From a virus: a stretch of 39,382 bases of DNA. A program made the position numbers and the translations under genes. The DNA lies in the IMG/VR virus record IMGVR_UViG_3300027763_001786, positions 1 to 39,382 of that record, one strand, 5' to 3'. The notes under the pieces were generated by a model that worked only from the letters and a program-made list of their open reading frames with translations, made no database searches and was not told the DNA's origin. The stretch's first letter is position 1. Each line of letters begins with the position of its first letter. Positions 1 to 7,613 of the stretch are shown piece after piece.

Positions 1-1643
1 CAGTTGTTTTCCCAATCGTGAGAAGAGTATTCTCTAAATTATTAGCTAACGACATCGTGTCTGTACAAGCAATGAACTTACCAATCGGTAAATTGTTCTA
101 CTTCGTACCTAAAATTCAAGGTTATTCTGGTGGTACATCAACAGATGGTTACTTTGGAAATAGTGGTTCACACTACGCTCCAATAGGTTCTCCAGGAAAC
201 TACCAAGGTGACCCTGACGCTGGTTATACTTCAGGTAATGGTTCATTTAACCCAATCTACAACAAAGATTTGTATGATTTATTCTACGAAGGTAATGAAG
301 CTGGATTAAATCCTCCTGGTTTGTTTGACTATTCAAAAGGTCAGTGGACGGCAGTAACTGCTGGTACAGTAACTTACGCTTGGTCTAATGCTGGTTATTT
401 ATTACCACAAGCTTATCCATTAGATAACTACAGAAAAGTAATCATTGTTATGAGTGGATTCTCTAACGCTGGTGCTGGTCAGTTGATTGGTCCTAATGGT
501 AATACAATGGATACTGAAGAATTTTTGTCAGGTTTGAACATCTTTGGTGTTACAGCTAACCAATATACTTCAGCTAACACAACTAACCCTTACTTATTCA
601 GAGTTGTAACTCAAAGATATGGTAAAGGTATTGTACAATATGGTAGTAATGTTACTGTTAACTACCCTAATGGTCCTGCAGGTTACAATGCTAACTCAGG
701 TGGTTCATATTACAACGTATGTGATGCGGCTGGTTTCATATTCTTAGAACTTGACTTACAAGCACCAGTTTGTATTACTTGTGGTGATTCATCTATGGAT
801 GGTTATACAGGTTCTACATTCTCATCTAACACTACTAATAACGGTGCGTTTATCGCGGTTTATAGATTGTATAAAGAGTTAGAATTTGAAGACCAAATTG
901 GTGAAGTTTCTTTTGACCTTGAGTCAGTAACAGTTTCTGTTACAGAAAGAAAATTGAGAGCACAATGGTCTCCTGAATTAGCTCAAGACGTTGCGGCATT
1001 CCACAACATTGACGCTGAGGCTGAATTGACAGCATTGTTATCTGAGCAAGTTGCTGCAGAAATTGATAGAGAAATCTTGAGAGATTTGAGAAAAGGTGCA
1101 GCTTGGAACTTGAGATGGGATTACAACGGTTGGAAGAGACTATCTTCTAGCGGAACAACTCCTTACACTCAAAAAGATTGGAACCAAACTTTGATTACTG
1201 CAATTAACCAATTGTCAGCTCAAATTCACAAATCAACTTTAAGAGGTGGTGCTAACTGGATAGTTGTATCTTCTGAAGTATCTGCAATCTTTGATGACTT
1301 GGAATACTTCCACGTTTCAAACGCAGCTCCTGAGCAAGACCAATACAACATGGGTATTGAAAGAATCGGTACTTTGTCTGGTAGATATCAAGTATATCGT
1401 GACCCTTACTTCCCAGCTAACCAAGTGTTAATCGGACACAAAGGAACTAGCTTGTTGGATACTGGTTACATTTACGCTCCATACGTACCTTTACAGTTGA
1501 CTCCAACTATGTATAACCCATTCAACTTTACACCTATTAAGGGTATCATGACAAGATACGCTAAGAAAATGGTTAACAACCGTTTCTATGGTAGAGTTAC
1601 AGTTGACGGAGTTAGAACATTCAACTTACAAGAATTGAGATAA
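1..1643 (+). CDS. Major capsid protein, T4 gp23-like (5' partial)
   Basis: This is the shell-forming subunit of a T4-like head. The reading frame is open to the left edge (frame from base 3) and 546 residues are visible. The GTG at 18 is an internal valine, because the upstream codons continue the gp23 pattern V-V-F-P-I-V-R-R-V-F. The visible N-terminal part contains the gp23-type segment ending VSVQAMNLPIGKLF. The C-terminal part has YAPYVPLQLTP, then a GIMTRYAKKMV segment and FYGRVTV, all typical of gp23. The Gly/Ser/Tyr-rich stretch near residues 35-85 is probably a surface insertion. The pro-region and prohead protease site lie outside the window. A strong terminator follows the stop codon. 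Confidence 0.93.
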   Translation, partial: VVFPIVRRVFSKLLANDIVSVQAMNLPIGKLFYFVPKIQGYSGGTSTDGYFGNSGSHYAPIGSPGNYQGDPDAGYTSGNGSFNPIYNKDLYDLFYEGNEAGLNPPGLFDYSKGQWTAVTAGTVTYAWSNAGYLLPQAYPLDNYRKVIIVMSGFSNAGAGQLIGPNGNTMDTEEFLSGLNIFGVTANQYTSANTTNPYLFRVVTQRYGKGIVQYGSNVTVNYPNGPAGYNANSGGSYYNVCDAAGFIFLELDLQAPVCITCGDSSMDGYTGSTFSSNTTNNGAFIAVYRLYKELEFEDQIGEVSFDLESVTVSVTERKLRAQWSPELAQDVAAFHNIDAEAELTALLSEQVAAEIDREILRDLRKGAAWNLRWDYNGWKRLSSSGTTPYTQKDWNQTLITAINQLSAQIHKSTLRGGANWIVVSSEVSAIFDDLEYFHVSNAAPEQDQYNMGIERIGTLSGRYQVYRDPYFPANQVLIGHKGTSLLDTGYIYAPYVPLQLTPTMYNPFNFTPIKGIMTRYAKKMVNNRFYGRVTVDGVRTFNLQELR

Positions 1644-1660
1644 TTTATCTCAAACGTCAT

Positions 1661-1689
1661 AAAAAAAGGGAACTTCGGTTCCCTTTTTT
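1661..1689 (+). terminator. Intrinsic terminator of the capsid gene
   Basis: GGGAAC and GTTCCC form a six-base-pair stem closed by a TTCG tetraloop in a C(UUCG)G context. The stem is flanked by seven A and six T residues. It begins 17 bases after the capsid stop codon. The A tract before the stem means it could also act on leftward transcripts. Confidence 0.93.
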
Positions 1690-1701
1690 GTTTTATAAAA
1701 G

Positions 1702-1708
1702 TATTTAT
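1702..1708 (+). promoter_or_regulatory. TATTTAT start-proximal motif
   Basis: GTATTTATAT lies 16 bases before the ATG at 1725. It is one of nine coding-strand copies placed just upstream of genes that have a leader. Its role is inferred only. Confidence 0.35.
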
Positions 1709-1724
1709 ATAAAGTAAAAATAAG

Positions 1725-2663
1725 ATGGCTTGTAAAAAATCAATTATAAAAAATAATTCTGTAACATCTATTGGTGTTATTAATTATACTAGATGTTCAG
1801 ATAATTTAAATATAAATAATCACGAAGTATTAGAAAATGAAACTATTAATATATGGTATATTGATGGTACTTATTCAACGGCGTCTAAAAGTATTCAAAT
1901 TCTTTCAACAATTGATTGGCCACCAGCAGTAACTCCAACGCCAAGTATAACACCATCAGTTACTCCAAGTTACGGTGCAACACCAACTCCAAGTGTAACA
2001 TCAACTGTAACACCAACAAAAACTGTTACACCAACTGTTACATCAACCGTAACTCCAACAATAACCCAAACACCAACACCAACAAGACCTGTATTTACAA
2101 TAACCTCATTATCTAGTGGTACTACATTGTCAGATGCATGCTCAAGTCCAAGTCTTCAAACATATTATAGTAATACTGATATTGGTTTTTGGACTACAGG
2201 AACAACAATTTATTTAAATAGTAATTTTACAACACCAATTTTTGCAACATATCTTTCAGATTCAGGAGGATTGCCTGGTAATACAATATGGCAAACAAAT
2301 GGGTCGGGTAATATTATTTTGATAGATTCTTGTCCCGCACCAACACCTAGTGCAACAAGAACACCAACACCTACACCAACTCCAACAATAACACCAACTG
2401 TAACTCCGACTAATACAGTTACACCAACTAATACACCAACACCAACTGTAACGGATACTCCTACTCAAACTCCAACTACTACATTAACACCTACTGTAAC
2501 AGAAACTCCGACTAATACACCAACTAACACACCAACACCTACGGTAACGGATACTCCTACTCAAACTCCGACTAATACAGTTACACCAACAATTAGTGAA
2601 ACATCAACTAATACACCAACACCTACGGTAACAGAAACTCCAACTCCTACACCAACATCTTAA
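1725..2663 (+). CDS. Thr-Pro-repeat virion-type protein
   Basis: The function is not recognised; it is probably an extended virion surface or fibre-linker protein. Residues 1-65 form a small folded domain with an NIWYIDGTY motif. Residues about 66-123 are a Thr/Pro/Val/Ser-rich linker. Residues about 124-204 form a second folded module starting FTITSLSSG, with Cys near each end. The rest, to residue 312, is a second Thr-Pro array built on TPTxTxTPT. Repeats of this kind form stiff spacers and are often subject to slippage and size change. The gene lies directly after the capsid terminator. A similar but shorter Thr-Pro linker occurs in the fibre protein at 27957-31133. No signal peptide or membrane segment is visible. 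Confidence 0.75.
   Translation: MACKKSIIKNNSVTSIGVINYTRCSDNLNINNHEVLENETINIWYIDGTYSTASKSIQILSTIDWPPAVTPTPSITPSVTPSYGATPTPSVTSTVTPTKTVTPTVTSTVTPTITQTPTPTRPVFTITSLSSGTTLSDACSSPSLQTYYSNTDIGFWTTGTTIYLNSNFTTPIFATYLSDSGGLPGNTIWQTNGSGNIILIDSCPAPTPSATRTPTPTPTPTITPTVTPTNTVTPTNTPTPTVTDTPTQTPTTTLTPTVTETPTNTPTNTPTPTVTDTPTQTPTNTVTPTISETSTNTPTPTVTETPTPTPTS
1921..2094 (+). repeat. Thr-Pro codon repeat array 1
   Basis: Degenerate tandem ACN-CCN (Thr-Pro) codons are mixed with Val, Ser and Ile codons inside the gene at 1725-2663. Confidence 0.7.
2338..2660 (+). repeat. Thr-Pro codon repeat array 2
   Basis: This is a longer Thr-Pro array. Near-identical blocks coding for TNTPTPTVTDTPTQTPT recur at about 2431-2480 and 2518-2570, suggesting recent slippage or unequal exchange. 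Confidence 0.75.
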
Positions 2664-2680
2664 GAATTTATAATTCTTAA
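2660..2680. repeat. Perfect inverted repeat at convergent stop codons
   Basis: TTAAGAATT, a 3-base spacer TAT and AATTCTTAA make a perfect 9-bp palindrome. The first TTAA supplies the stop codons of both convergent genes. There is no U tract on either side, so it is at best a weak bidirectional terminator. Confidence 0.6.
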
Positions 2681-2899
2681 AGACTTTGAAACTGCTTCGG
2701 TTTCTTCCATTGTAAATGCACCTCTAACGTGACAGGCAATTAATGCTTGTTTTAAACAATACATCGCTTGTTCTTCATTCATACCATCAATAAATGAATT
2801 TAATTGTTGATTTGAGGTGTAATGTATTGTATCAAAAAGAGAACCAATAATTTCTTGTGTTTTTTTTGATATTTCTTCCGTATTTTTAGTATTTTCCAT
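2660..2899 (-). CDS. Hypothetical protein, 79 residues
   Basis: This protein is not recognised. It is small, charged and probably all-helical, with an acidic-polar N-terminus (MENTKNTEEISKKTQ) and two Cys in its second half. There is no signal peptide or membrane helix. It is convergent with the Thr-Pro gene and overlaps it by four bases. It is divergent from the cysteine-motif gene at 2949, separated by a 49-base AT-rich intergenic region. I accept it because it fills the space exactly and has ordinary amino-acid composition. Confidence 0.6.
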   Translation of the reverse strand: MENTKNTEEISKKTQEIIGSLFDTIHYTSNQQLNSFIDGMNEEQAMYCLKQALIACHVRGAFTMEETEAVSKSLRIINS

Positions 2900-2908
2900 A
2901 TGGTTTTA

Positions 2909-2915
2909 TATTTAT
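2909..2915 (+). promoter_or_regulatory. TATTTAT motif in divergent intergenic region
   Basis: ATATTTATG lies 33 bases before the ATG at 2949. On the minus strand the same bases read ATAAATA, 9 bases before the ATG of the gene ending at 2899. Either gene could use it. Confidence 0.3.
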
Positions 2916-2948
2916 GTAAAGTATCGTAATTTTTTTCACAAAAACAAC

Positions 2949-3506
2949 ATGGAACAACAATTAAATGAAGATTTGGCAGTATGGTTTGGCAAAAAAAAGA
3001 AGCCAAAAGGTGGTAGTCAGCCTAAAGGACCATGGGTTAATATTTGTAGTAAAGATAAAAACGGAAAACATCCACCTTGTGGTCGTTCAGACACTGATAA
3101 AGGTGCTTATCCAAAGTGTAGAGCGGCAGGTGTTGCGGGTAAAATGAGCGATTCCGCAAAACAAAATGCTTGTAGACAAAAAAGAGAAGCCGAAAAAAAA
3201 GATACTCAATCAGGTAAAGGTCAAAAACCAATAATGACCTCTTATAAACCCAAAAAGAAAAATACTAATGAAGGTATGAGACAATTTATAAAGTCCATCC
3301 TCAACGAACAGGTCAGAAAAAACAAAATGATAGACCTTGGAGAAATGGTTGAATCGCAATATGCTAAAAATTTACAAGAAGCTCGTAAAATTGCGCAACA
3401 ACATTTAAATGAAAATCCAAGATATTATTGCGTACTACACAGAATAGGACTAATTGAAGAAGGACAAACTGAAAAAATCGCTAAGGAAGTTTGTCCGTCA
3501 AACTAA
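2949..3506 (+). CDS. Cysteine-motif protein, possible DUF5872-like
   Basis: The biochemical role is unknown. Residues about 12-75 hold a basic cysteine motif: WFGKKKKPKGG, PWVNICSKDKNGKHPPCGR, AYPKCRAAGVAGKMSD and a further Cys. This resembles a short domain seen in many environmental phage and algal-virus proteins; I think it is DUF5872 but cannot confirm. The spacing of the four Cys would allow metal binding. A Lys-rich linker follows, then a helical region from about residue 108 containing FIKSILNEQ. That motif resembles ones in the proteins at 3943-4413 and 25924-26319 and matches the (L/I)-x-E rule for T4-type prohead protease cleavage. The 3' end overlaps the next convergent gene by nine bases. 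Confidence 0.72.
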   Translation: MEQQLNEDLAVWFGKKKKPKGGSQPKGPWVNICSKDKNGKHPPCGRSDTDKGAYPKCRAAGVAGKMSDSAKQNACRQKREAEKKDTQSGKGQKPIMTSYKPKKKNTNEGMRQFIKSILNEQVRKNKMIDLGEMVESQYAKNLQEARKIAQQHLNENPRYYCVLHRIGLIEEGQTEKIAKEVCPSN

Positions 3507-3905
3507 TGTTTGTAATATATTCTTAAGAGAGTGTTTAATATTGGAAGTAATCTCTTCTTCCATTTTTAATCTTTGAGTTTCTAAAACTTCGTTAAAGTAG
3601 TTAGTTATTTCAATTTTTGATTTATCTTGAATTACAACCGTGTATGAATATTTGTGGTTAATGACATTAACCGTATTACCTTCTATTGTGATAAAAATAG
3701 AATTTGCGGGATTGTGTATGTATTTTTTATTTGAAAGTGGTGTCATTAATAATTGAGTATCGGGTTTATCAATTAATTTTTTACAAATTGATAAACAGTC
3801 CAATTCGTATTTTGACCTTTGACCACGTTCGTAGTCCATTTTTCTTGCAGAATCAATGTACATTCGTTGAATCCATCTTTTGAATATGTGTTTGTATTCT
3901 TTCAT
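3498..3905 (-). CDS. Hypothetical protein, 135 residues
   Basis: This protein is not recognised. Its basic N-terminal helix (MKEYKHIFKRWIQRMY) leads to a central part with alternating hydrophobic residues that looks like beta strands (SIFITIEGNTVNVIN, YSYTVVIQD). It ends in an amphipathic helix rich in Glu/Lys. There is no membrane segment. It is one of the few genes here with a recognisable host-type promoter just upstream, so it may be expressed earlier than its structural neighbours. That timing is inference. Confidence 0.65.
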   Translation of the reverse strand: MKEYKHIFKRWIQRMYIDSARKMDYERGQRSKYELDCLSICKKLIDKPDTQLLMTPLSNKKYIHNPANSIFITIEGNTVNVINHKYSYTVVIQDKSKIEITNYFNEVLETQRLKMEEEITSNIKHSLKNILQTLV

Positions 3906-3918
3906 TTTAATGTAGATT

Positions 3919-3949
3919 CAAAGATAATAAAATTTTTTTGAATTAACAA
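3919..3949 (-). promoter_or_regulatory. Candidate Bacteroidota-type promoter
   Basis: The minus strand reads TATCTTTG (3926-3919), an exact match to the Bacteroidota -7 consensus TAnnTTTG. A TTG lies 20 bases further upstream (3949-3947), a suitable place for the -33 element. The ATG at 3905 follows 13 bases after the -7 box, so the leader would be very short. Confidence 0.5.
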
Positions 3950-4413
3950 TAGGAACCTGAACAATGTTTTTTTCCGTCTAAACCAGGCATCCTACCTTTA
4001 CATACTTGAACCGCATAACCATTGGCATATGCTGAAGGGTAAACATCATATTTTGCTTTAGCAGCCGCTTTACCACGAACACATAATTTTGTTCCCGTTT
4101 TTTTCTTACCTTCCATTACATTAGGTTCAATATCCATTGTTTCTTCTTCACCCCCATTGATTTCATTCATTAAGAAATCAAAGACTTGGTCCATATTGTT
4201 TTTGGCTTCAGAAATATGGTCTTGAGCCCAATCATGACCATTGTCAAGAATACTTTCAATTTGTGATTCATCTAAATCTAACAACATTTCACATTGTCTT
4301 TTCATTTGTTCTAAATTAGAGAAGAACATGTATCTTTCATTTTTTTGTTCTTGTAAAACTTTTCTTACAAGTTTTTGAATCATAGATTCGTTAAGTCTAA
4401 CTATTTTTTTCAT
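3943..4413 (-). CDS. Small protein with C-terminal KLCVRGKAAAK/YPSAYAN motif
   Basis: The function is unknown. Residues 1-24 form a basic amphipathic helix (LNESMIQKLVRKVLQEQ) with two (L/I)-x-E sites. The middle is acidic and helical, with clusters such as NGGEEE. The C-terminal 50 residues have KLCVRGKAAAKAKYD, VYPSAYANGYAVQVCKG and a final HCSGSYC, a compact domain with four Cys. I recall similar YPSAYAN domains in environmental phage and algal-virus proteins, but the role is not established. The start overlaps the stop of the upstream gene (ATGA). The N-terminus may be a capsid-targeting or protease-processed segment. Confidence 0.72.
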   Translation of the reverse strand: MKKIVRLNESMIQKLVRKVLQEQKNERYMFFSNLEQMKRQCEMLLDLDESQIESILDNGHDWAQDHISEAKNNMDQVFDFLMNEINGGEEETMDIEPNVMEGKKKTGTKLCVRGKAAAKAKYDVYPSAYANGYAVQVCKGRMPGLDGKKHCSGSYC

Positions 4414-5888
4414 TTTTTGTTTACGATTTGGAACATTAATTCTTTTTGATAAGTATCTCTTTCTCCACTAGTATTCACTCTAATATCAACATAATATTGA
4501 TTTGGTATTTTATCTCTTGTATCAAACATAAAGTAGTACTCATTAGGTGTTCTATTGATTGGTGTCCAATCTTGAACTTGCACTTCAGTATTACCTTCTC
4601 TAACATAGATTCTATAAAACGCTTCAATACTGTTTAATACTACTTGACTTGTGTAGGCTTGTTTGATTGTAACCATTACTTTTCTAACATCGGTATTCAA
4701 AATCTTTTCATTTTGTTTAATACCACTGAAATCAAAACCATAAAGAATTGGGTCTTTTGACTGACTACCAATTTGATAAACAGATGATTGACCTTGTAAA
4801 ATAAACTCATTTTCAACATTATTTAATGTCTGACCATCTTTAATTAAGTTTGTCCAAACATCAGAGAACTGACAAGGAGTTGTCCAACCTGTAATAGGTG
4901 GTATTGTAACCTCATAAACCCCCTGTGTACGGAGGCAAGTAGTCAAACCTGTATAACCTGACATAATATCACCGTTAGGGTCGTACAAGTCAACTATGGG
5001 GTTTTCATCCAAGTTCATAAAGTTACCATTTGAATATACGTAAATATATAACTGGTTTACTCTATTTGATGCAAAGGTATTTCTATCATCTTTGATAATA
5101 TCATCATAAGTTGTTTGAAGGAATGGTTGATAAAAAGTTTGTGTATGTCTTGTAAAGAAACCAACAGAATATGTTTCTGTCAATCCTGTAATGTTTTCAA
5201 TTTCAGGAACATAAGCAATTCCCCAACCTGTTACACCTGTTATTGAACCATTTAAAATACCATTGATTTCACCTGACATGTCAAATGTGATATCCTCATT
5301 ACCAAACTCAAAATGTTGTCTATCAATAATTGTAAGTCCTGAATAATTTAAACTTGGTATTTGTGATGAATTTATGTTACTATAAATTCCTGGTACAGAC
5401 CAATCTGTAATTGTTGTTCTTTCAATCCAGTTTGATGGTCTACTACTAAAAGGTATGTTATTTGAAAATTCGGCAACTATGGGTTGGTATACATAATCAA
5501 AACCAACTCCTTCATCCCAAGATTGTGGACTACTTGTGGTTCCTGAATAAAGTGGGATTCTAAATAATACTAAATCAAATGATGTTGCTCTTCTTGACCC
5601 TTGTGATGTTGTATCATTTAACAAATCAATATCAAATGATGCTGAATTTGTCATAATTAAGTTATGGGTCATTGCTGTGGTACATCCTGTTGAGATTTCA
5701 CCTGTAGCAATACTTTCTCTTAATAGGTCTAAATCTAAATCAAAGATGAATCTTGTATAACCTTTTGGTGCGTATGTTGCAAGGTCTGAACCAAAATATA
5801 ATTCCATTACGGGGTTTCTACCCGTGTTGGTTAAACTATTTAATTGAATAGTGTTATTTTTGCTGAAATATGACCTTAAAATTGACAT
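4410..5888 (-). CDS. Putative virion (baseplate or neck) protein, 492 residues
   Basis: No named family is recognised. The start (MSILRSYFSKNNTIQ, then NTGRNPVMELYFG) resembles hypothetical structural proteins I have seen in T4-like environmental phages. The sequence is beta-rich and has many Thr/Ser/Asn/Gly turns and few charged clusters, as is usual for virion proteins. There is no signal peptide or transmembrane helix. It directly follows the gp5-like gene in the same transcript, so a baseplate or tail role is most likely. That assignment is contextual. Confidence 0.6.
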   Translation of the reverse strand: MSILRSYFSKNNTIQLNSLTNTGRNPVMELYFGSDLATYAPKGYTRFIFDLDLDLLRESIATGEISTGCTTAMTHNLIMTNSASFDIDLLNDTTSQGSRRATSFDLVLFRIPLYSGTTSSPQSWDEGVGFDYVYQPIVAEFSNNIPFSSRPSNWIERTTITDWSVPGIYSNINSSQIPSLNYSGLTIIDRQHFEFGNEDITFDMSGEINGILNGSITGVTGWGIAYVPEIENITGLTETYSVGFFTRHTQTFYQPFLQTTYDDIIKDDRNTFASNRVNQLYIYVYSNGNFMNLDENPIVDLYDPNGDIMSGYTGLTTCLRTQGVYEVTIPPITGWTTPCQFSDVWTNLIKDGQTLNNVENEFILQGQSSVYQIGSQSKDPILYGFDFSGIKQNEKILNTDVRKVMVTIKQAYTSQVVLNSIEAFYRIYVREGNTEVQVQDWTPINRTPNEYYFMFDTRDKIPNQYYVDIRVNTSGERDTYQKELMFQIVNKK

Positions 5889-5904
5889 TTGATATTATTT
5901 CTAT

Positions 5905-5911
5905 ATAAATA
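5905..5911 (-). promoter_or_regulatory. TATTTAT start-proximal motif
   Basis: On the minus strand GATATTTATATAG lies 16 bases before the ATG at 5888. It sits in the 23-base gap after the gp5-like gene and overlaps that gene's first possible downstream bases. Confidence 0.35.
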
Positions 5912-7402
5912 TCAATTAATGCGAATATTTGGATTAAGAACTTTATTTGCTGCGTTTTGTAATTGAAATAATATTTCTGTTGAACTTGTTCCATCGGTTG
6001 CAACAGGTACTGGTGGGGTTCCCGGTAATGCGTGAACGTGAGCAACCAAGTATCTAACTATTAAATTTAAAAGTTCTATTAACTCCTCACCCCTTACGGT
6101 TGAAGATGTGTTTGGTAAAATTTTTTCTTGGATGTCCGGTTGTGAAAATCCATAAATACTATTTTGTAAGTAGTCCACATTTTTATTGGACTTGCTTGAA
6201 AGTAAAAATAGGGTGTCGGCACCTGCGGCGTAAACAGTACCATAATTGGCTTCAATATCTTTTGGGGTTATTGTTTCAATATCAACTTTAATTGGTTTTC
6301 CAATTTCCCCCTTAGAACGAACCAAAGCAAACTTATAACTCTGACTACCTAAACCTGAATTAAGTGTAATGGCGTTGACAAATTTAGTTACATTTGCAAA
6401 AATAATTGGTTGGGTTAATGTAGAAATTGAATTTATATAACCTCGGGCTGTTGCATCAGGTCTATAAACAAACGGGAATTGGTTTTCAATTTTTGGACCA
6501 TTTGGTATTTGACCATTATTAACTCCAATAATAAAATTATTTATTTTTGAGACTGCATCATTGAATGATAGTCCTATGAAATTTTCATAATATTCTAAAA
6601 ACTTAACATCATCTAAATTTGAATCGTAATTTATATTATCGGTAAATGTTTTATTTGTAGGTTTTAACGAAAATAAACGTATTGAACCTGTAAAAGCATT
6701 TTGTTGATTTTCTAAATTTTCAATATCCCACTCTACTAATTTTTTTACTTCTTGATTTACGGTATTTAATTTAAGAAATGATTGTGGTTTTTTACTAACA
6801 ACTTGCGTGTCAAAACTTGAAAGTTGTACATAGGCTCTTGTGTTGTTTGCAATTGGTTGTTTACTAGTATCTAATCTTTTTGTCTTACCAGCTCTTAATA
6901 ATACTGTGTCAGGTTTGACAATAACATCCGCAGCACCTCTACCTAACAACGCATTGTCACCAGGTTCAGGAAAAATACCTTTTGATTTTTCACTTTTATG
7001 TGTACCGTTTTTATTTTTTAACGCTAATAATCCTTTTACCCTATTACCTAAAGATGTGTATTTGTTTGCCGCTTGTAAGTTTTCATATGGTAAACTCATT
7101 GGACTTGAAAATGCTGCTTGAACATAGTAAACATCCTGATATGGATACAACGGATTTTGATAGATTAAATTAACACGTTCACCTACTTCAGGAACTTGAC
7201 TAAAAAACATTGGTAAAAGTGGAAGTTGTACAAACGGGTCTTTTGGTCCCCACATGTCAGTCGCTGGGTTATATTGATACCCTTCTAAAACCGCTCTATC
7301 ATTTTGGTCCAAAGGATACGCACGAATTCTACCCAACATCATTGGGTCCTGATTATCCTCAACTTTGGCGGGAAATATTAATTTACGAAATGACTTGTCC
7401 AT
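5912..7402 (-). CDS. Baseplate hub protein, T4 gp5-like, without lysozyme domain
   Basis: This is probably the central spike or hub component of the baseplate. Residues 10-75 carry the gp5-type OB-fold start: AKVEDNQDPMMLGRIRAYP, followed by PLLPMFF and VPEVGERVNLIYQN. A long middle part of unknown fold follows. Near residues 455-466 there is HVHALPGTPPVP, a His/Pro motif often found in gp5/VgrG-type proteins. I see no lysozyme (glycoside hydrolase) domain between the OB fold and the C-terminus, nor a clear triple-stranded beta-helix repeat. The cell-wall-cutting activity must lie elsewhere or be absent. The start overlaps the preceding small gene by 20 bases. Confidence 0.8.
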   Translation of the reverse strand: MDKSFRKLIFPAKVEDNQDPMMLGRIRAYPLDQNDRAVLEGYQYNPATDMWGPKDPFVQLPLLPMFFSQVPEVGERVNLIYQNPLYPYQDVYYVQAAFSSPMSLPYENLQAANKYTSLGNRVKGLLALKNKNGTHKSEKSKGIFPEPGDNALLGRGAADVIVKPDTVLLRAGKTKRLDTSKQPIANNTRAYVQLSSFDTQVVSKKPQSFLKLNTVNQEVKKLVEWDIENLENQQNAFTGSIRLFSLKPTNKTFTDNINYDSNLDDVKFLEYYENFIGLSFNDAVSKINNFIIGVNNGQIPNGPKIENQFPFVYRPDATARGYINSISTLTQPIIFANVTKFVNAITLNSGLGSQSYKFALVRSKGEIGKPIKVDIETITPKDIEANYGTVYAAGADTLFLLSSKSNKNVDYLQNSIYGFSQPDIQEKILPNTSSTVRGEELIELLNLIVRYLVAHVHALPGTPPVPVATDGTSSTEILFQLQNAANKVLNPNIRIN

Positions 7403-7613
7403 TTGTTCTTGCGGTATGCTCTTTTAAAACTTTATCATATAAAGTTTCTATATTATCTATATGAACCGTTAGTTCAATAATTAAATTTTTTGTTTCTTCA
7501 AAATCATCGGACAAAAAATCCATAACCTTAGTTAAATCAGAATTACCCCTATTTTTCATGTCAGAAACAATTTCATTCATTTCTTCAAATGATAATTTAT
7601 TTGATTGTATCAT
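7383..7613 (-). CDS. Hypothetical small helical protein, 76 residues
   Basis: This protein is not recognised. It is acidic and predicted to be almost entirely helical, with heptad-like spacing in LIIELTVHIDNIETLYDKVL, so a coiled coil or chaperone-like role is possible. It is translationally coupled on both sides, overlapping the 653-residue gene by four bases and the gp5-like gene by 20. Its position inside the baseplate operon suggests an assembly factor, but there is no direct evidence. Confidence 0.65.
   Translation of the reverse strand: MIQSNKLSFEEMNEIVSDMKNRGNSDLTKVMDFLSDDFEETKNLIIELTVHIDNIETLYDKVLKEHTARTNGQVIS

Noticed and set aside
18-20. GTG at 18 as the start of the capsid gene
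   Set aside because: The frame is open to the window edge and the upstream codons match the gp23 pattern, so it is an internal valine of a partial gene.
2338-2660. Short regularly spaced repeats as a CRISPR array
   Set aside because: The repeats are in-frame Thr-Pro codons with no spacers and no cas genes nearby.
6840-7121. 93-residue plus-strand frame opposite the gp5-like gene
   Set aside because: It lies inside the OB-fold-containing gene, has no start context, and its hydrophobic content is that of an antisense shadow.
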